A DNA stretch of 64,000 nt, from contig NC_030679.2 in the NCBI RefSeq assembly GCF_000004195.4, forward strand, positions 145,702,243 to 145,766,242, in the 5' to 3' direction. Numbering within the stretch: position 1 is the stretch's first letter; each line of letters begins with the position of its first letter. The notes under the pieces were generated by a model. It saw only the letters and a list, made by a program, of their open reading frames with translations. It ran no database searches and was not told where the DNA came from. The position numbers were made by a program, and so were the translations under genes. The stretch comes from Xenopus tropicalis. Its lineage: Eukaryota; Chordata; Amphibia; Anura; Pipidae. Below, piece by piece: positions 1 to 11,804 of this stretch.

Positions 1-305
1 GACAGGTGACCAGGGAAAGTACATTGATCAACCTCCCTTCTTTTATATGTTTGTAGCTAATCTAGCCAGATAAGTAGCATTTCCATTGTATTTGTATTTT
101 TCTTGGAGTTCTTCCTTGGAGTGAACCCCTTTTGGGTATTTCTGTAAGAAAAAAAAATTCTAAGATCGAATCTATTATAATTTGCATCTAAGCCACAGAG
201 GATCCCCTTCCCTGTTAGCTCTTTAATGGAGTTCTCTAGATAATCACATATAAATATTCCCCAAAGGAAATGGTTAATGCTAAAGCCTTACCATCAGAAC
301 CTTTT

Positions 306-362
306 TATATAAAAGGAAAACCAACTCAGTGGCATTTGAATGGAAAAATGACATACCATTAA
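306..362 (+). promoter_or_regulatory. TATA box and noncoding leader exon of gene A
   Basis: TATATAAAA lies at 306-314. About 50 bp later a donor, AA|GTGAGTATC (363), can pair with the acceptor ending at 728, just before the gene A ATG. The same layout occurs in front of the other four receptor genes. The transcription start (about 335-340) is an inference from the TATA position. Confidence 0.6.
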
Positions 363-751
363 GTGAGTATCATTTATATCAAATAGTACTCAGCTCTTCA
401 ACCCAACTGTATATCTCTGTTATTAATCCATCTCTTCTACTCCTCTTCCATCCCCATATTCACATAGATCCTAACGTTGCTTATACACCTAGACCAGCTA
501 CTCTTCTTATAGCTCCTAGAACTCAACCCCCACCTACACAAAATGATTGGTTCACTAACTCTTTGAAATGGAAGACTTTCTATAGAACCTATAAAAACCT
601 CAAGATGTTTAGACCATTATTAATGGAGCACCACAGATAATCTAATCCACAGCTTGGTGTTTTAGGCAGATATGCATTTACTTCCTATCTCCTTTGGATA
701 TAAAAATCTGTGTAAATTTTGCTTACAGGTCTCATCCTGACTGAGGACACA

Positions 752-969
752 ATGGACACTTCTTATTGTCTAATTTTGCACCTTCTCCTGCCATGTCTCA
801 TTGTGACTTTGCAACCCAACCAACATTCCTGCAGGCTTCATGTCTCAGCGACAGAGGGGATTTTCCAACCAGGAGATGTTATGTTAGGGGGATTGTTTCC
901 TGTTCGTATTGACAAAGAGTATCAGCCTGTGTCCTTCCGCGAAAGACCACCTGGTATCAACTGTACAAC
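752..969 (+). CDS. V2R gene A coding exon 1
   Basis: Encodes the start MDTSYCLILHLLLPCLIVTL, a hydrophobic signal peptide, then the mature N-terminus through FQPGDVMLGGLFPV and FRERPPGINC. An acceptor (TTGCTTACAG, ending 728) lies 23 bp before the ATG, so this exon follows a noncoding leader. The donor is GTAAGAG at 970. It ends in phase 2. Confidence 0.88.
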
Positions 970-3900
970 GTAAGAGGGTCCTGAGATAAACTCTTGCGTG
1001 TTGTTGACTGTGCAATTCTTTAATTATTTACGAATTCTACTATTTTTGAAACCCACTCCACACCAAATATTCCCAATGTCATCCGCTTAGCATTGCATAG
1101 ACGTTCACTTAATATCTAATTACGCACTGTAATGAAACATTTCCAAAATTTCAAAGTCTGGTCAACCCATTTTATGTGGTACTGTATATTACATCTACTA
1201 AGAGGAATGGCCAGCATAAATTTCTATAGAAATAAGAAAGCAAGAAGGACATCTGATTTTGCCCTCCCCAGCTTCCATTTTGGAGAAACGTTAACCTACC
1301 TTATCTGTAAGACTTGCAAGATTTTTTCTACTGACCTCATCTAGGAATTAGATACATTCAAGACCTCCTGATTGACCACTAATTCCATACAAATTGAATA
1401 CCTTCAACAACCAATGAAATAAAAAGTATCCAATGCTCTAGATGCTAAACCTGATAGATAGACATGCATTTATGGCAAAGTTCTCCTCACTGGAGATTAA
1501 ATATGGCACTAAAGGATTTAAAGAGGTCCTCTTGGGGGAAAGTGGTGGCACAGCTCTGGGGTTTTCTTTATCAGGGTGAGATTAAATTGTTTAAATTGGC
1601 CAGATGAAGGCAACTAGTGTGGAGGCAACATTTTTCAAAAATGTTTGGAAAATCCTTACAGGTAAGTTCAGTAGGTTAGAAAATAATACCTTGTTCTATG
1701 ACTTGCCAAATAAATTAATATATAATGCTTTTCTTCAATTTCAGAAATAGGATATTCCATCAACAATTTGAACAAATTTGGATCTATTGCAATCAGACAC
1801 TCAAATTGCCAGATGAGGGATTTACTGGGTGATTTTCTTGGGAATAGTATAAAATTCCAAATAATGGAGATTTATCCAAAAGGTTATAGATTTTAAGATT
1901 ATATGCTCAGTAAGGAAGGGTTTGTAGTGTTTTGGCCTCCAAATGAAAGTTAAATCTGTGGGTATCAACAAAATGGAGTGAAACGTGTGATATAATGTTT
2001 AGTAATTTTTAAATCTTTTTTCAAGATTTCACTTGGAGAATTTCCAGCAGCTCCAGGCCATGATATTTGCCGTGAACGAGATCAACACAAACCCCAATAT
2101 TCTCCCCAATATCACCTTGGGATTTCAGGTTTATGATTCCTGTGATGTATTACAGCAGGACTTGGAAGGAACATTGCAGGTTTTAACAGGACACACTGGG
2201 GCTATTTCCAATTACAGGTGTTTGAAAAATACCCCTCTTGCTGCTGTCATTGGGGCTTCTAGTTCAACACACTCCATTTTAATGGCTCATGTGCTGGGCT
2301 TGTATAGATATCCTCAGGTAAGGATGTAAAGTATTGCTACTGTTTCATACAAATATATTTCTACTCTGTTCATAGAGGACAACCAGGGTCAGACTGGGGG
2401 GTCCAGGGCCCACCATGGCTACCGCCCCAGGGGCCCCACACCCCCCTCTGGCCGCGTACCCTGCTGCGCACCCCTAAATCCCCCATAGGGGCCCCCACCT
2501 GACATTCTCCCCTGAATGTGCGTATGTGAAACGTGTTAGGGGAGGACATTGGCTGCCAGGGGAAGTAGCAATAGGGTCAGGTCTGGGCCATTGGGGCCCA
2601 CCGGCTATTTTCCCAGTGTCCCAGTGGCCCAGTCTGACCCTGAGGTCAACTAAACAAAGTCTAGCAGATCAAGGCAGATGTTTGGATGCAAAACCAATAC
2701 AATACAATATTATTTGAAAAGTAATGAATGATATCTAACTTCTTCTGGCTAGGAGATTTACAGTTGTTTCAAAAACACAAGAGGGTCTATTTAACCTCAT
2801 ACGTATGCAAATAAGTCAAAGGGATTCTGGGAACAAATTCCTTAAGGCTGGCTTTTGCTTTAAAAACCCAGTGGGTGAGCTTTAGCCTATAGGATAAACC
2901 CATGTAAATGGGATTTTTCTAAGAGCCTTAAGGAATTTGTTCCCAAAAACCCTTTTGACTTATTTGCATACGTATGAGGCGGTCTCCTCAACCCATTTAG
3001 CTTGTTTGTGAATGCCCACTCCCGGCTCTCCCCAGGGCCGGATTTCTCTCCGGTGCGCCCCGAGGCCGCCCCTGTGGGAGTCCCCCATGCGCATGCGCGA
3101 ACTCGCACCCCGGTGCGCATGCGCAAACGCGCCCCCAATGCGCATGCGCAAAGCGCCAGCTCCCCATTGCGCATGCGCGAACGCTCTTTTTAACTCCCAT
3201 ACGGAGCAGTGGGGAGAGGTCCCGACTGCTCCGTATGGGAGTAAAATTAAAAAATGTTCTTGCGGCGGGGCGGCATGCCGCCCCTAAACTTCTGCCGCCC
3301 TAGGCCCGGGCCTTTGTGGCCTCTCCACAAATCCGGGCCTGGCTCTCCCTAAGCTGATCAGAAAACCCTGCACTACACTGATGAGCCCCAAGAAGGGTGA
3401 AACTGGTCTGTAGTTGGGAATCTGATCAGCTATTATCCTGGTTTTTGAGCCTTAAGGAGCCTTAAGGAATTTGTTCCCAGAATTCCTTTGACTTATTTGC
3501 ATACGTATGAGGTTGTCTCCTCAACCCTTTTAGCTTGTTCATGAATCCCCACTCCTGGCTCTACCTAAACTTATCAGAAAACCATGCACTACACTGATGA
3601 TCCCCATAAGTCCCAGAATCCCTTTGACTTATTAGGGTGTATTTAGAGATGTCTAGAAAGAGTAAAAACAACAAAAAAAAACCCCCACAAAATCAAGCTG
3701 CCATGGTTTTTACACATTGCACCCTGCCCCCACCATGTGCACCCACAAACACAGGTCCTTGCTCTCCAGAATGGAGCAAAATGGCCTGGGCATTCCAGTG
3801 GAATACAGTAGAAGAAACCCCAAGTATATTTACTGGGGGCTGCCAATAAGTTAGGCACACCCTCCACTAGTGATGGGTGAAATTATTCGGGAAACAGCAA

Positions 3901-4697
3901 ATTTCCACGTTTCACCATTGGCAGATTGTTTCGCGAAACAGGTGACAAAATTCACAGCAAAACAATTTGAGAAAATTCATGCCTGCATCAACATTTTCGG
4001 CGTTTTGCAAATTTTTTGCCATTTTGCAAATCTTTTGAAAGATTTATGACAGATTCGCTCATAACTACCCCCCCACATTCATTATTTTCCTTGTTCTTTC
4101 CTTGATCCAGGCTAGGCAAAATCTAACCTTTCCTTGGTTTTCCTTTGTAGCTGGGGGAGTCCAAAAATCACACACATTTTTCCCACAAAAATTACATTAT
4201 TCCATTTATCTTGAAAAATTCTACTTTTCTAAAACATAAGTTATAAAATTGCTTGAGTGTTCAAAACACACCCCTCATTGGCTTCAATCGCCAGGTTTTG
4301 GTTGCCAAATTTTTTCAGCAGAATTATTTAGATTTCTTCATTAATACAATTTGAAAATTGGCATTCCAAAAACTCAAATTGAAAATATTTGAAAAAAAAT
4401 AAATAAATAAAATTTGAATGCAATTTTTAATTAATTTGGTAGGCATGCCAATGAAAAGTGGGGGAAAGATGGGGGTACTTTATAGCAAGCACATTTCTTT
4501 AAATAGCCTTATCATAACTTGGCATTTATTCAGAATTACCTCAATATGGGGAGTTAATTACATGCAGTAAACAACAATTATTCATCTGAATCTAAATGAA
4601 TATAACATTTCTTTGGCTATGGGATTCGTTATCCAGAAAGCTCCGAATTACAGACTCCATATTAATCAAATAATTTAGATTTTTAAAATTGATTTCC

Positions 4698-4762
<65 letters not shown>

Positions 4763-7700
4763 AATAATAATAATAATAATAACAACAACAACAACAACAA
4801 CAATAATAATAATAAAACAGTACCTGTACTTGATCACAAATAAGATATAATTACCCCTTATTGGGGCAGAACAGCCCTATTGGGTTTATTTAATGGTTAA
4901 ATGATTCCCTTTTCTCTGTAATAATAAAACAGTACCTGTACTTGATCCCAACTAAGATATAATTACCCCTTATTGGGGCAGAACAGCCCTATTGGGTTTA
5001 TTTAATGGTTAAATGATTCCCTTTTCTCTGTAATAATAAAACAGTACCTGTACTTGATCCCAACTAAGATATAATTACCCCTTATTGGGGGCAGAACAGC
5101 CCTATTGGGTTTATTTAATGGTTAAATGATTCCCTTTTCTCTGTAATAATAAAACAGTACCTGTACTTGATCCCAACTAAGATATAATTACCCCTTATTG
5201 GGGGCAGAACAGCCCTATTGGGTTTATTTACTGGTTAAATGATTCCCTTTTCTCTGTAATAATAAAACAGTACCTGTACTTGATCCCAACTAAGATATAA
5301 TTACCCCTTATTCGGGCAGAACAGCCCTATTGGGTTTATTTAATGGTTAAATGATTTCCTTTTCTCTGTAATAATAAAACAGTACCTGTACTTGATCCCA
5401 ACTAAGATATAATTACCCCTTATTGGGGGCAGAACAGCCCTATTGGGTTTATTTAATGGTTAAATGATTTCCTTTTCTCTGTAATAATAAAACAGTACCT
5501 GTACTTGATCCCAACTAAGATATAATTACCCCTTATTGGGGGCAGAACAGTCCTATTGGGTTTATTTCATGGTTACATGATTCCCTTTTCTCTGTAATAA
5601 TAAAACAGTACCTGTACTTGATCCCAACTAAGATATAATTACCCCTTATTGGGGGCAGAACAGCCCTATTGGGTTTATTTCATGGTTAAATGATTCCCTT
5701 TTCTCTGTAATAATAAAACAGTACCTGTACTTGATCCCAACTAAGATATAATTACCCCTTATTGGGGGCAGAACAGCCCTATTGGGTTTATTTCATGGTT
5801 AAATGATTCCCTTTTCTCTGTAATAATAAAACAGTACCTGTACTTGATCCCAACTAAGATATAATTACCCCTTATTGGGGCAGAACAGCCCTATTGGGTT
5901 TATTTAATGGTTAAATGATATCCTTGGTCCCAAACATTCTGGATAATGGGTCCTATACCTGTACCACATAATACCAGAGAAAGGATTTAACACATTATAT
6001 GCATAAGGGGTAACTGGATTAAGAAGAATCATGATGTACTGGACTGTTTTGGGATGAATATCCTCAAAGAGTTCAACTTATTTTGAATCATCATATTAAC
6101 ATCTTTTAAAATTTCCACATATACCTGTGATTTTTTTAGCAAACTATTTGGTTACAGTGGATTGATATTGCAATTCTGGATGATCAAACTAAATAAGTGC
6201 TAGTTATTTTATTTGTGTTACAGGTCAGCTATTTCTCTACAAGCCCTCTCCTCAGCAACCATAAAATGTTCCCCTCCTTCTTCAGGACTGTCCCCAGCGA
6301 TGCCTTTCAATCTCAAGGGCTGGCAAAGTTGGTGCTGCACTTTGGATGGACCTGGGTGGGATTATTGGCAGCAGACAATGACTATGGTCAGCAAGGAATT
6401 CAGCTAGTAAAACAAGAAATAATCAAGGCTGGAGCTTGTGTGGCCTTCACAGAGTCCATCCTTACAAGTCAACCTGATCGAAATGCTCAGCATATTGTTA
6501 AAGTTATGAAAGAGTCAACGGCCACAGCTATAGTTATCTTCTCTCCTACTATTTATTTGGTTCCTATTTTAGAACAAATGTTCATACAAAATGTTACCAA
6601 GAAAATATTGGTTGCTAGTGAAGCATGGTCCACTTCCACCCTGTTTTCTAATGGAAAGTTTTCAGAGGTTCTTTCAGGAACTATAGGTTTGGCCCTGCAT
6701 AGTGGAGGCATTCCAGGGTTTGGAGACTTCCTTAATAAAATCCACCCTTCTGTGTCTTTAGGGCAATATTGGGTGAGGCTTCTTTGGGAGAAATCTTTCA
6801 ACTGCAAATTCCAGAATGAAAGCCACCTCACAAGTGCATCAGCAGATGCCATGCAAAAGTGCACTGGGGAAGAGCGTTTAGGAAATATTGCAAATAGCTT
6901 CAATGACGTTTCTAGTTTAAGAGTCACTTACAATGTTTACACTGCCGTGCATGCTGTGGCCAATGCCTTAGAAGCCTTAACAAACTGTATTTCAGAAAGA
7001 AGTAAATTCTCCAATCAGAAGTGCCCCAGTATTTCCAATTTTACATCATGGCAGGTAATATGTAACATCAATTATGACCAGGCTAAATATTACATGGCAT
7101 ATGCTCTTATTTTATTCTTATAATTTCCAAGACCATAGGTAATGTAAAGACAAGTAGTCTTTTCTTATTATACCCAATGACCTACCCTACACCCCAAAAA
7201 TAAACCCAGGACAAAAACAAGTTACGAGAGAGTCAGTATCTAGTAGAATTGAGTCTAAAACAAGAGTTTTTCTTGAAAATGTTTCACCACATCTGTTGGT
7301 TTCAGCCAACACCTAAGTGAATAAGTTCAATGGAACCATTGTGATTGGATGTCTGTGACTGTACTACCCTCAAGGGTTTAAACGTGGGGGAATTCCCTAC
7401 CAGTCATTTGGACTGAAGAAGCCACTCGGATGAGTGGTGAAACATTTTCAAGAAAAACTCAGAAAAGTCCAGTTGTTTTAGACTTAATTCTACTAAATTC
7501 TGTATATCATGGCCTGGATGAATGAGAATCTTCATAGACAATAGTCCATCAAGAAAAACTCAGAAAAGTCCAGTTGTTTTAGACTTAATTCTGCTAGATA
7601 CTGTATATCGTGGCCTGGATGAATGAGAATCTTCATAGACAATAGTCCATCAAGAAAAACTCAGAAAAGTCCAGTTGATTTAGACTTAATTCTACTAGAT

Positions 7701-10700
7701 ACTGTATATCATGGCCTGGATGAATGAGAGTCTTCATAGACAATAGTCCATTTAAGAAAAACTCAGAAAAGTCCAGTTGTGTTAGACATAATTCTACTAG
7801 ATACTGTATATTATGTCCTGGATGAATGAGAATCTTCAGAGACAATAGTCCATCAAGAAAAACCCAGAAAAGTCCAGTTGTTTGAGACTTAATTCTACTA
7901 GATACTGTATATAATGGCCTGCATGAATGAGAATTTTCAAAGACATACTTACCAGAGAGTCAAGCATGGATAGGAAAGGCCACAGCTTTATTTGCACAAT
8001 AATAACAATAAATTATAAAGCTATAGATATAAGTAATGATTATCTTTGAAAGGCTTGCCAACAAACGGCAAACAGCCATGCCAGCCACTGAGCTCAGCCA
8101 TGCTCCAATGGGCTAGTGAAGGATAAACTTCAGTTCTCACCTTTACCTTCTGAGATGAATGACCAAGGATATACCAAACTGAATTAACCAGGGACACACA
8201 AGCCCCTTACCACTTTGCAAACATTCCCCCTGCCACATGTTTGACAAGAAAATGGAAAATCCATTGATTACTACTCCCACCAAAACATTACAAGGTGGGC
8301 AAGATTCTGTCTTGCATGTCATAAAGAAGATTTGCTTCTGTCTTCTCTACCTTACAGCTCTTACAGTATATGAAGAAGGTTAAAATTCCCCTGAGCAGTG
8401 GAAGAATGCTTATATTTGATGAAAATGGCGACCCACCAGCGGTCTATGATATAGTGAACTGGAAGTTGAGGCCTGATGGCTCTATGAAACAAGTCAATGT
8501 AGGCAGCTATGACATCACTGCAGCATTTGGTCATGTATTCTCAGTCAACATGAGTGCCATCTCCTGGGCTACTGGACACCAGCAGGTACAGTAGTTCCAT
8601 TACTGGGTGAAGTTTTAGATGGAATCCTGAGATGGGGGCCTCCATGTAAAGAATAAATATTACTCTTTCTCTGTACAGAATAACTTTATGCTCCATATCA
8701 TTATTTTTGACTATAAGATCTACTTCAACATATTGCTACCTTACTCATGAACCTATTTTGTACCATTGTGACAAAAGTTGAGCATCCAACAGTGATTTTT
8801 ATAGCTAACCCCAGGCTGGTGCTCCTGTTAGCAGAATACTACACTGGCCCGGGTTACTCCTGTATGACCACCATATCACAATCTTCCTTACATTCCAGGT
8901 TCACATACACAGTAGAGTGAAAAGCCAAATCTGAGTGAAAGCCAATCCAACCAACAATGCTCAAATTCCAATACCTAGTGGGAAACTTTCCTTAAGAGTA
9001 GCAGCTGTTATAATAGGGAGCAACTCCACATTCATATCCTAGGGATGCACTGAATCCACTAGTTTGGCATTCAGCCGAAGTCTGAATCCTTTGTGAAAGA
9101 TTTGGCCGAATTTTTCAATAAAGACATGACATTTCTTCCAGGTTCCTCTCTCTGTCTGTAGCCAGAGTTGTCCCCCAGGTTTCAGGAAGGCAACAGTAAG
9201 AGAAAAGCCAGCCTGCTGCTTTCAGTGTATCCCATGTCCCCAAGGAGAGATCTCCAACCATACAGGCAAGTACAGATATCTATAATATTATTCTAAAAAA
9301 TAAAGTTTATAGAGTACAAAGGACCAGGGTGGGGGGTCACAGTGATCCTTCCAGCCATTAAGGCCCAACTGCCCTTACTGGGTTAGAAGACTGGATGAAG
9401 GGTATCCAAAGGGTTAAAAGAGCTCAAGGTGCTCTTGGGTGTGCCTAAATTGCTGTTCTGACCTGATCTTCTGTTTTTCTGACTTCCTGCTTTGATTCTG
9501 ACTATGATTGATTGCTGCCCACCTTGACTTTTGCCTAAATACAGCTATTTAGGCAAAAGTCAAGGTGGGCAGCAATTAATCAAAGTCAGAATCAAAGCAG
9601 GGAGTCAGGAAAACAGGAGATCAAGTCAAAACAGCAATTTAGACGGACCCAGGAGCTTCAAGCAGAAAGACCTATACTCGGACATTGAAACCGGGTCCTC
9701 AGCATCTATTTATTTTACATTTTTGTGCCAGATGTAGTGACGTCACACAGCGGTGCATCAGTATGTAGGGATGTTGTGACATTGCAGCCTTAGGCGCCAC
9801 CATCTCTAGCCCATCTCTAGTCTAACCGGAGCGCTCCTGTCAGAGCGAGAGCGATCAATGCACATTCTCTGGTCCCTTGTAATCTGAAAAAGAGCATGTA
9901 TTTTTAAAACAGGTAATTTTAGTTACAAAGGTATAATCATAAAATTGTCAAGCCACCATAACAGTTAGGTCCTCCTAAGGTCCCTTCTTGGTTGCATTTC
10001 GCAGGCTTGACCTCCCCCCCCACTATCTTTTATAGGAGAGATCCATCACAACCAAAACATTGCTCTCATGGGCTTATTTACCCTCTACTTGTGGCTTTTA
10101 TAGGTGAAAGAATGCCAAAACCACCATATGGGGCATTACCTTGATGCGGTATGGTGGCTTGACAATTTTATTACAAGAACTTTGTAACTAAAACACCTTT
10201 TTTTGAAGATATATATATGCACTAGCGACAAGGAAATGTGTGTTGATCAATGCCCTCTTTCAGCACTTTGGATCAAAGATGACCCTGGCTATAAGGTCTT
10301 TTATCACAATAACTTACTAATTTAGCTCTATTATGCCATACTCTCTTCAGTACTGTTCATGTTCACCTTGGACAATAAAGCACACAAAAAAATGGGTGCC
10401 ATATTGTCATATTTAGTAAAAAAAAAAAATTGCTTATACATTATATCAATATATTTAGGTGTTGGTATAGGATCTATTATCTGGGGTGCCTACCTGTACT
10501 TCTGAGCTTTCCAGATGAGGTTTCTCATACATAATTTGGAGTCCCAAAATGAACTTTGTCGGTAGAAAAAGACTTTGGTGCTTACAAAATGCAAATTTGT
10601 CAGACAAAATGTCAATATTATATTCTTTTTCAGATTCTATTAATTGCTACAAGTGTTCATGGGATGAATGGCCAAACTTACAGAAATCTAAATGCCTCCA

Positions 10701-11559
10701 AAAGAACATAGAATATCTATCTTATGAAGACCCTTTGGGGGCAGGTCTTGCAGCCACAGGCATTGCATCATTTTGGGTTCCTGTACTTGTTTTAAACGTT
10801 TTTATCAAATATAAATCAACCCCTATAGTGAAAGCCAACAATTATTGTCTAAGTTGCCTTCTTCTGCTGTGCCTGCCCCTCTGCTTCCTCTGCTCTTTGG
10901 CTTTTATTGGTTACCCTCAGCCTGAGAAATGTCTTCTGCGCCAGGCTGCATTTGGCTTGGTCTTTACTCTCTGCATCTCTTGTATTCTGGCCAAAACCTT
11001 TATGGTGGTTTTTGCCTTTATGGCCACCAAACCAGGCAGCAGAATAAAGAAATGGACGAGTCCTTCTGTGTCCTACATGATCATTTTTATTTGTTTTGGC
11101 TTACAATTTATCTTATGTATATCATGGTTATTAGAGGCACCTCCTTTCCCACAGTATGACATTCAAACCAAACCTGGAGTTATTATCATTGAATGTAACA
11201 ATGGCTCTGCTACAGCCTTCTGGTGTATGTTAGGATATCTTGGCTTCCTGGCTGCCATAAGTTTTGCTGTTGCTTTCCTGGCCAGGAGGCTTCCCGACAA
11301 CTTTAATGAGGCCAAATTCATCACCTTTAGCATGTTGGCCTTCCTCAGTGTCTGGGTGTCCTTCATCCCAGCATCTCTCAGTGCCCAAGGCAAATATACA
11401 GAGGCAATGGAGATCTTTGCCATTCTATCTTCAACTTGGTCCTTAGTCGTGTGTCTTTTCCTTCCTAAATGTTTTATCATAGTGTTCAGACCCAACATGA
11501 ATTCCAAGAAGGAACTCATGAAGAAAACCAGTGCCCACCTCCAAATCTCAATGTACTGA
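752..11559 (+). CDS. V2R gene A: vomeronasal type-2 receptor, complete, six coding exons
   Basis: Putative pheromone or amino-acid receptor of vomeronasal neurons, a plasma-membrane family C GPCR. Coding exons are 752-969, 2026-2317, 6224-7054, 8358-8585, 9142-9265 and 10634-11559. The joined frame has 873 codons with consistent phases (2,0,0,0,1). Domains: signal peptide about 1-21; Venus flytrap about 25-520; nine-cysteine linker about 524-590; seven-helix domain about 600-850. V2R marks are TPIVKANN after helix 1, [11 protein letters not shown] near helix 6 and PKCFIIVFRPNMNS at the end. Residues matching ligand contacts of the calcium-sensing receptor are kept: Thr176, Asp196, Tyr224 and Glu303. 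Intron 2 (3.9 kb) holds most of its repeats. CaSR or T1R identity is less likely because of the V2R signatures and the short tail. Exon joining is inferred from splice signals, not from cDNA. Confidence 0.9.
2026..2317 (+). CDS. V2R gene A coding exon 2 (Venus flytrap lobe 1)
   Basis: 292 nt, with acceptor TTTTTTCAAG and donor CAG|GTAAGG. It encodes [20 protein letters not shown], then PNITLGF with an N-glycosylation sequon, and ends LGLYRYPQ. In this gene the segment usually reading PYVST is ASSST. Confidence 0.9.
2384..2642. mobile_element. hAT-like MITE with CAGGGTCAGACTGG termini
   Basis: Inverted ends CAGGGTCAGACTGG and CCCAGTCTGACCCTG. The flanking 8-mers AGGACAAC and AGGTCAAC match at 7 of 8 positions, as expected for a hAT target duplication. 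GC-rich body without a convincing reading frame. It sits in intron 2 of gene A. Confidence 0.7.
2790..3640. repeat. Inverted-repeat element carrying ATACGTATGAGG arms
   Basis: The arm at about 2794-2858 is the reverse complement of about 2920-2986, and a third degenerate arm lies at about 3450-3550. All carry a CATACGTATG core and a segment reading AACAAATTCCTTAAGG or its complement. The second part (CACTACACTGATGA) occurs twice, near 3370 and 3589. A hAT MITE at 3033-3341 interrupts it. Confidence 0.55.
3033..3341. mobile_element. hAT-like MITE, CpG-rich, with four GCGCATGCGC palindromes
   Basis: Termini CAGGGCCGGATTT and AAATCCGGGCCTG are flanked by a perfect 8-bp duplication GCTCTCCC (3025-3032 and 3342-3349). 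Inside are four TGCGCATGCGC(A/G) 12-mers at 3088, 3114, 3139 and 3168, and an inverted pair CTCCCATACGGAGCAGT (3197) / ACTGCTCCGTATGGGAG (3225). Open frames here reflect GC-rich sequence, not genes. Confidence 0.75.
3868..4067. mobile_element. TAGTGATG-family hAT MITE, short copy
   Basis: It begins TAGTGATGGGTGAAATTATTC and ends GACAGATTCGCTCATAACTA, the ends of a palindromic MITE family seen more than ten times in this window. It contains the family blocks for 'CGTTTCACCATTGGC' and 'TTTTGAAAGATT'. Confidence 0.6.
4612..5968. mobile_element. CAGGTATGGGACC-family MITE with expanded 112-bp internal repeat
   Basis: The ends resemble GGCTATGGGATTCGTTATCCAGAAAGCTC and TTCTGGATAATGGGTCCTATACCTGTA. 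The core (about 4821-5925) is roughly ten head-to-tail units of 112-113 bp, each containing TACCTGTACTTGATCCCAAC and ACCCCTTATTGGGGGCAGAA. Other copies of the family at 11805, 28553 and 42230 carry different unit numbers. A trinucleotide repeat sits at the left end. Confidence 0.7.
4697..4815. repeat. ATT/AAT/AAC trinucleotide microsatellite
   Basis: An uninterrupted run of TTA units is followed by AAT and AAC units. It lies in the left end of the surrounding MITE. Confidence 0.9.
6224..7054 (+). CDS. V2R gene A coding exon 3 (main ligand-binding exon)
   Basis: 831 nt, phase 0 at both ends. It starts VSYFSTSPLLSN and ends FTSWQ. It contains RTVPSD, the ADNDYG motif, VASEAW with the conserved acidic residue, and the VSSLRVTYNVYTAVHAVA segment typical of V2Rs. 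Acceptor GTGTTACAG, donor CAG|GTAATA. Confidence 0.92.
7235..7945. repeat. Palindromic element with about five 101-103-bp tandem units
   Basis: A palindrome at about 7237-7495 has arms around GTTTTTCTTGAAAATGTTTC and GAAACATTTTCAAGAAAAAC. Its right arm is then repeated head-to-tail (unit starts near 7448, 7549, 7650, 7752 and 7853), each unit containing CAGAAAAGTCCAGTTG and GGCCTGGATGAATGAGA. It lies in intron 3 of gene A. Confidence 0.7.
8358..8585 (+). CDS. V2R gene A coding exon 4
   Basis: 228 nt, phase 0. It encodes LLQYMKKVKIPLSSGRMLIF, then DENGDPPAVYDIVNWKL and the SYD segment, the last part of the flytrap domain before the cysteine-rich linker. Acceptor CTTACAG, donor CAG|GTACAG. Confidence 0.9.
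9142..9265 (+). CDS. V2R gene A coding exon 5 (cysteine-rich linker)
   Basis: 124 nt. It encodes [17 protein letters not shown], then [19 protein letters not shown] and the first base of an Asp codon. The donor is AG|GCAAGT, a GC rather than GT donor. Only this junction keeps exon 6 in frame (HT-D-SINCYKC). Confidence 0.9.
9443..9651. repeat. Long near-perfect hairpin, arms about 100 nt, loop 4 nt
   Basis: The left arm (9443-9541) is nearly the reverse complement of 9546-9651. The centre is CCTAAATA-CAGC-TATTTAGG. The arms include ACCTTGACTTTTGCC and GGCAAAAGTCAAGGT. It lies in intron 5 of gene A and would be transcribed with it. Origin unknown. Confidence 0.8.
9900..10205. mobile_element. 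Palindromic MITE in gene A intron 5
   Basis: Inverted ends around AACAGGTAATTTTAGTTACAAAG and CTTTGTAACTAAAACACC, with inner arms TTGTCAAGCCACCATA and TATGGTGGCTTGACAA. No protein-coding content. Confidence 0.6.
10634..11559 (+). CDS. V2R gene A coding exon 6 (seven-transmembrane domain)
   Basis: The acceptor is TTTTTCAG; the stop TGA is at 11557-11559. It completes the nine-cysteine linker ([13 protein letters not shown] and KC), then encodes seven hydrophobic helices and a short tail ending LQISMY. Conserved loop motifs are [27 protein letters not shown] and PKCFIIVFRP. Confidence 0.93.
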
Positions 11560-11789
11560 GCAACAGGGAATAGGTGTGTTACATGGAATTATATGGTAGA
11601 CATTGTATTTGCTCAAAAAACTCTTGGTTCTTTTTAAAGAAGAAGAAAAGGCTACATCACTGTGGGGTGTCAAAATGCTTCTGCTCTGGGATTCTGAAGA
11701 AAGAAGACAGAAGGAAGAGGAAGGCTCGCTCACAAATACTCTGGGCCGGTGCAGTTTTGTCCTAACAGGAACACCAGCCAGGGGTATAA

Positions 11790-11795
11790 AATAAA
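11790..11795 (+). terminator. Possible polyadenylation signal of gene A
   Basis: AATAAA lies 231 bp after the stop codon of gene A, immediately before a MITE that starts near 11805. It is the nearest such hexamer; use is not proven. Confidence 0.35.
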
Positions 11796-11804
11796 TAATT
11801 ACAG

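Noticed and set aside
329..640. A 103-codon frame at the start of the window
   Set aside because: It overlaps the TATA/leader region of gene A and has no recognisable domain.
2887..3287. His/Ala/Arg-rich overlapping frames
   Set aside because: They lie in a CpG-rich MITE with GCGCATGCGC repeats; all are low-complexity and overlap on both strands.
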